Below are positions 4,717 to 7,231 of a DNA stretch of 7,231 nt, piece by piece (position 1 is the stretch's first letter; every line of letters starts with the position of its first letter). The translations under genes and the position numbers were made by a program. The notes beneath the pieces were generated by a model, which saw only the letters and a list, made by a program, of their open reading frames with translations, was not told where the DNA came from and did not search any database. Source of the DNA: JAQVEM01 sp964601205 (GTDB taxonomy: Bacteria; Actinomycetota; Humimicrobiia; Humimicrobiales; Humimicrobiaceae); the NCBI GenBank assembly GCA_964601205.1, contig CAZRML010000033.1, positions 1 through 7,231 on the forward strand. The letters are read 5' to 3'.

Positions 4717-6162
4717 ATGAGTAACTTGAAAGGCGCAGCCCTTAAAAATGGAAAAAATGATTTCAGGGAATCTCCGGATTTAAAAGATAAAAAGTTTTTA
4801 TCTAACGGTGATGGCAATGAAAAAAAGAGGGACCTTGCAGAAAGATTGGGTGAAATGGTTATAGAAATAGACATGGAAGGGCAGATTGTTTATGCTAATA
4901 AAAAAACTATGGAGAAAACCGGCTATACGGAAAAAGAATTAGAAAGAGGAATTAATATAATAAAAGTGGTTTCTCCTGAAGACAGGGATAAGCTTGAAAA
5001 GAATTTTAAGAGGCTCTTAATTGGAAAAAAATTGACAAGGTCTGTTTATAATGTATTAAGAAAGGATGGTTCAACATTCCCCGTCATAACCTACCCTGAT
5101 TATATTTTAGGAAAAGATGATAAAATAATAGGGGTAAGGGAAATACTTGTTGATATTACTGATATTAAAGAGGCCCAAGAGAAGCTCAGAGAAAGCGAAG
5201 AGCGTTATTGTTCACTTTTTGAAAATTCACTTGATGGTATTTATAAAACAACTCTCGAGGGAAAATATGTGGAAGCAAACCCGGCTCTGGTAGAAATGCT
5301 CGGGTACAGCAGCAGGGAAGAACTTCTCAAGATAGATATCCCCACCCAGTTGTACGTTAGAAAAAAAGACAGGCCATCTCCGGAAAAAAGGGGCAGGATA
5401 TTTGAAACAGAACTTAAGAAAAAAGATGGTTCTATAATTACGGTGGAAATTAACTCAAGGGTGGTCTATAAAAAGGGAAAGCCTGCATATTATGAAGGAA
5501 TAGTAAGAGACATAACCCGGAGAAAGGTAACCGAGAAAAAATTAAAAGAGAGTTACGAAAAAATTAAAAAAACTTTAAACGATATTATCAGTACGCTGGC
5601 ATCTATAGTAGAAGTAAGAGACCCGTACACTTCGGGTCATCAAAAGAGGGTGACCCAGCTTGCTACTGCTATTGCAGAAGATATGGGACTTGATAATGAT
5701 AAAGTAGAGTCAATACGAATCGCGGCGCAGATTCATGACATAGGGAAAATAAACCTGCCCGAATCGATCTTAACCCGGCCCGCGAGATTATCGGAAATAG
5801 AATATGATATGATTAAAACTCATTCGCAGTTAGGTCATGACATGATAAAGAACGTAGAATTCCCCTGGCCCATAGCTGAAATTATATTACAGCATCATGA
5901 GAGGATGAATGGTTCTGGATATCCAAAGGGATTAAAAGGTAAAGATATTATGCTGGAGGCCAGGATAATCGGGGTATCCGATGTAGTGGAGGCCATGGCT
6001 TCGCACAGGCCCTACAGACCGGCTCTGGGAATAAATAAAGCTCTTGAAGAAATTAATAGAGGCAGAGGTAAATTGTATGATAAAAATGTTGTTGATGCGT
6101 GTAACAGAGTTTTCAAAAGAAAAAAATTTAAATTCAAAGCGGACTTCACACCTCAATTATAG
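4717..6162 (+). CDS. PAS-PAS-HD-GYP protein, probable cyclic-di-GMP phosphodiesterase
   Basis: This 481-residue protein has two PAS sensor domains (about 38-150 and 160-270), each ending in DIT plus a short coiled linker, then an HD-GYP domain (about 283-475). HD-GYP hallmarks are present: H308 in TSGHQKRV, H340-D341 in IHDIGK, H369 and H374 in THSQLGH, H393-H394-E395, and GSGYPKG at 399-405. All metal ligands look intact, so it should hydrolyse cyclic-di-GMP (or a related dinucleotide) in response to a PAS-bound signal. There is no signal peptide or membrane helix, so it acts in the cytoplasm. I chose ATG 4717 because AGAAGG lies 8 nt upstream; a GTG at 4708 overlaps that site and is unlikely. 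The N-terminal 35 residues are lysine-rich and charged. The ligand of the PAS domains cannot be inferred. The gene is monocistronic and converges on the sulfatase-like gene with a 10-bp overlap. Confidence 0.92.
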   Translation: MSNLKGAALKNGKNDFRESPDLKDKKFLSNGDGNEKKRDLAERLGEMVIEIDMEGQIVYANKKTMEKTGYTEKELERGINIIKVVSPEDRDKLEKNFKRLLIGKKLTRSVYNVLRKDGSTFPVITYPDYILGKDDKIIGVREILVDITDIKEAQEKLRESEERYCSLFENSLDGIYKTTLEGKYVEANPALVEMLGYSSREELLKIDIPTQLYVRKKDRPSPEKRGRIFETELKKKDGSIITVEINSRVVYKKGKPAYYEGIVRDITRRKVTEKKLKESYEKIKKTLNDIISTLASIVEVRDPYTSGHQKRVTQLATAIAEDMGLDNDKVESIRIAAQIHDIGKINLPESILTRPARLSEIEYDMIKTHSQLGHDMIKNVEFPWPIAEIILQHHERMNGSGYPKGLKGKDIMLEARIIGVSDVVEAMASHRPYRPALGINKALEEINRGRGKLYDKNVVDACNRVFKRKKFKFKADFTPQL

Positions 6163-6797
6163 TCTACGATATCGGTCACATCGGTAAAATTATAGGGTGC
6201 AAATTCAAAAGAATTATAATTTATATCTTCAAGTAACTCGTAATTTTCATCAAAGAGAGTATTAAATATTACTCTAAAGGTATTGACAGGAGTAATTGAA
6301 TCATACAGAAGATTGTATTTCTGCCCCGGAATATATATGGCATTAAGTATTCTCATTCCTTCTTTAAACATATCTTCGGTCGGGAATTTCCCCTCAATAA
6401 AAGTATTTCGTGGTCCATGGTCTGCCTGCAGTATGATAATGGGGGGAGTTTCTGACCCGGTAAGGATTTCATCTACAAGTTTTTGAACTTCTTTATTAAT
6501 ATATATTAGCTGGTTCAGGCAGTACTTTTTTTGCTCATCACCCCAGTTGTTCATATCAAATTCTGCTTCAGGTACCGAATTTCCTTCTCTATCAAATAGA
6601 TAAGGTGGGTGCGGGCAAACAATGTGAGAAAATACAAATTTTCTGCTTTCAATTTCATTTACTTCTGCAAGACCACCAAAGGTATTAAGAACCCCTCTTC
6701 TTCCTGCATCAAGGTAAGCAAAAATTCTTTCGGGAAAGATAAAATGATAAAGTAAAATAACACCAATGGCTATTAAAAAAGCTTTAAAATATTTCAT
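6153..6797 (-). CDS. Sulfatase/alkaline phosphatase-superfamily protein, internally deleted; likely non-functional
   Basis: The 214-residue product has one N-terminal membrane segment (about 5-21), then passes abruptly into the C-terminal half of a membrane-anchored sulfatase-like hydrolase/transferase. Visible family features are FVFSHIVCPHPPYLFD (54-69), a helix with YINKEVQKLVDEIL (99-112), the metal-binding ADHGPR (125-130), and the C-terminal SPVNTFR-like ITPVNTFRVIFNTLF (168-182). Intact relatives are roughly twice as long or more. The missing part would hold several membrane helices, the first metal-binding aspartate and the nucleophilic Ser/Thr. The frame is open throughout, so this looks like an in-frame deletion near residues 30-34 rather than a frameshift. 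The ATG at 6797 has no clear Shine-Dalgarno but a plausible promoter. Without the nucleophile region it should be inactive. It is either a recent pseudogene or a retained non-catalytic fragment. Confidence 0.7.
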   Translation of the reverse strand: MKYFKAFLIAIGVILLYHFIFPERIFAYLDAGRRGVLNTFGGLAEVNEIESRKFVFSHIVCPHPPYLFDREGNSVPEAEFDMNNWGDEQKKYCLNQLIYINKEVQKLVDEILTGSETPPIIILQADHGPRNTFIEGKFPTEDMFKEGMRILNAIYIPGQKYNLLYDSITPVNTFRVIFNTLFDENYELLEDINYNSFEFAPYNFTDVTDIVDYN

Positions 6798-6817
6798 TTT
6801 AATCTTATATTTTTCTT

Positions 6818-6846
6818 ATTATACAGGATATATAAAAAGTTGTCTT
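6818..6846 (-). promoter_or_regulatory. Candidate promoter of the truncated sulfatase-like gene
   Basis: Reading leftward, AAGACA (6846 to 6841, keeping GACA of the consensus) and a perfect TATAAT (6823 to 6818) are separated by 17 bp. Transcription would start near 6811, leaving a leader of only about 14 nt before the ATG at 6797. A surviving promoter suggests that the gene damage is recent or that the fragment is still transcribed. Confidence 0.5.
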
Positions 6847-6955
6847 GCAGGCAATTACATAAAGCAGAAAATGATTCTGAAAGAGGCGAACGGGAATTCG
6901 TTCAATTTAAAATGTTGCTAAATAATATATAATTAATTCAGAAGTGGATTTAAAT

Positions 6956-6984
6956 TTGACACAAAAAATTAACTTTTATAAAAT
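6956..6984 (+). promoter_or_regulatory. Promoter of tRNA-Met and tuf
   Basis: A perfect TTGACA (6956-6961) is followed after exactly 17 bp by TAAAAT (6979-6984), 5 of 6 to consensus. The start point would be near 6991, about 57 nt before the tRNA. This is one of the best promoters in the window, fitting a tRNA-tuf transcript with high output. Confidence 0.8.
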
Positions 6985-7048
6985 TTATCCCTGCTTTAAA
7001 AATAATAAAAAATAACTATAATTATTTTTAATGTATAAATTTATGTGT

Positions 7049-7124
7049 GGCGGTGTAGCTCAGTGGTTAGAGCACACGGTTCATACCCGTGGGGCCATTG
7101 GTTCAAATCCAATCACCGCTACCA
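7049..7124 (+). tRNA. tRNA-Met type (anticodon CAT), probably elongator
   Basis: This 76-nt cloverleaf has acceptor arm GGCGGTG/CACCGCT (first pair G-T), D arm GCTC/GAGC, anticodon stem CACGG/CCGTG around TTCATAC (anticodon CAT), T arm ATTGG/CCAAT around TTCAAAT, discriminator A and an encoded CCA. It lacks the three consecutive G-C pairs next to the anticodon loop and the unpaired first base typical of initiator tRNA, so it is elongator Met or the lysidine-modified Ile-CAT type. The loop ends in C instead of the more usual A. It is 36 nt upstream of tuf. Confidence 0.88.
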
Positions 7125-7160
7125 ATTTTTAAAACTTTTTAACCAGAGAAAGGATATATT

Positions 7161-7231
7161 ATGGCTAAACAAAAATTTGAAAGAACAAAGCCACATATAA
7201 ACATAGGGACTATAGGCCATGTGGACCATGG
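7161..7231 (+). CDS. tuf: Elongation factor Tu, N-terminal 23 residues (cut by window edge)
   Basis: The reading starts MAKQKFERTKPHINIGTIGH and continues into VDH at the edge of the window. This is the invariant N-terminus of bacterial EF-Tu, with the beginning of the GHVDHGKT phosphate-binding loop at residue 19. EF-Tu binds GTP and delivers aminoacyl-tRNA to the ribosome. The ATG follows AAAGGA with 6 nt spacing. It lies 36 nt after tRNA-Met with no terminator between, so both are probably made from the TTGACA-TAAAAT promoter at 6956-6984. In many bacteria tuf is followed by rpmG, tRNA-Trp, secE and nusG, which would lie outside the window. Confidence 0.95.
   Translation, partial: MAKQKFERTKPHINIGTIGHVDH

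Noticed and set aside
3999..7124. Integrated element using a tRNA 3' end as attachment site
   Set aside because: No integrase or other mobility gene is visible, and no tRNA 3' end is repeated as a direct copy elsewhere in the window.
1..7231. CRISPR array, transposon ends or toxin-antitoxin pair
   Set aside because: No regularly spaced repeats, transposase, terminal inverted repeats or paired small genes of known toxin families were seen.

Overview
The window comes from an AT-rich bacterial chromosome. The bacterial signs are Shine-Dalgarno sites, sigma-70-type promoters (TTGACA or TTTACA, 17-bp spacer, TATAAT-like), four tRNA genes with encoded CCA ends, and the first codons of elongation factor Tu. 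Phylum cannot be fixed from what is visible. The paired AMMECR1/Memo genes, DUF2905 and a PAS/HD-GYP protein would fit an anaerobic, low-GC or candidate-phylum bacterium, but that is inference.

Layout. At the left edge is the start of an HD-domain hydrolase gene (minus strand, cut by the window). A decayed degV-like pseudogene (plus) follows. It keeps only the C-terminal part of the protein, spread over two reading frames. Next is a compact minus-strand operon reading DUF2905 membrane protein -> Memo family (AmmeMemoRadiSam protein B) -> AMMECR1 family (protein A). The radical SAM third member of that system is not in view. A 570-bp interval follows that looks empty but holds the conserved C-terminal end of a lost glutamine amidotransferase-like gene. 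It leads to a BadF/NagK-type sugar kinase gene (plus).

The right half is a translation locus: tRNA-Thr(UGU), tRNA-Tyr(GUA), tRNA-Thr(GGU), then tRNA-Met-type(CAU) and tuf. The third and fourth tRNAs are separated by about 2.7 kb. This gap carries a soluble PAS-PAS-HD-GYP gene (probable cyclic-di-GMP phosphodiesterase) with its own promoter, and a convergent sulfatase-like gene that has lost the catalytic N-terminal half of its fold.

How it fits together. The Memo/AMMECR1 pair is probably one functional unit whose reaction is unknown. The tRNAs and tuf supply translation and have strong promoters. The HD-GYP protein is a signalling gene with no visible functional link to its neighbours. The most distinctive property of the window is gene erosion: three separate gene remnants (degV-like, GATase1-like, sulfatase-like) sit between intact genes. 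I do not see an obviously new multi-gene defence or mobile system. The best candidates for something under-described are the DUF2905-Memo-AMMECR1 operon and the conserved amidotransferase tail with a ribosome-binding-like sequence in front of it.
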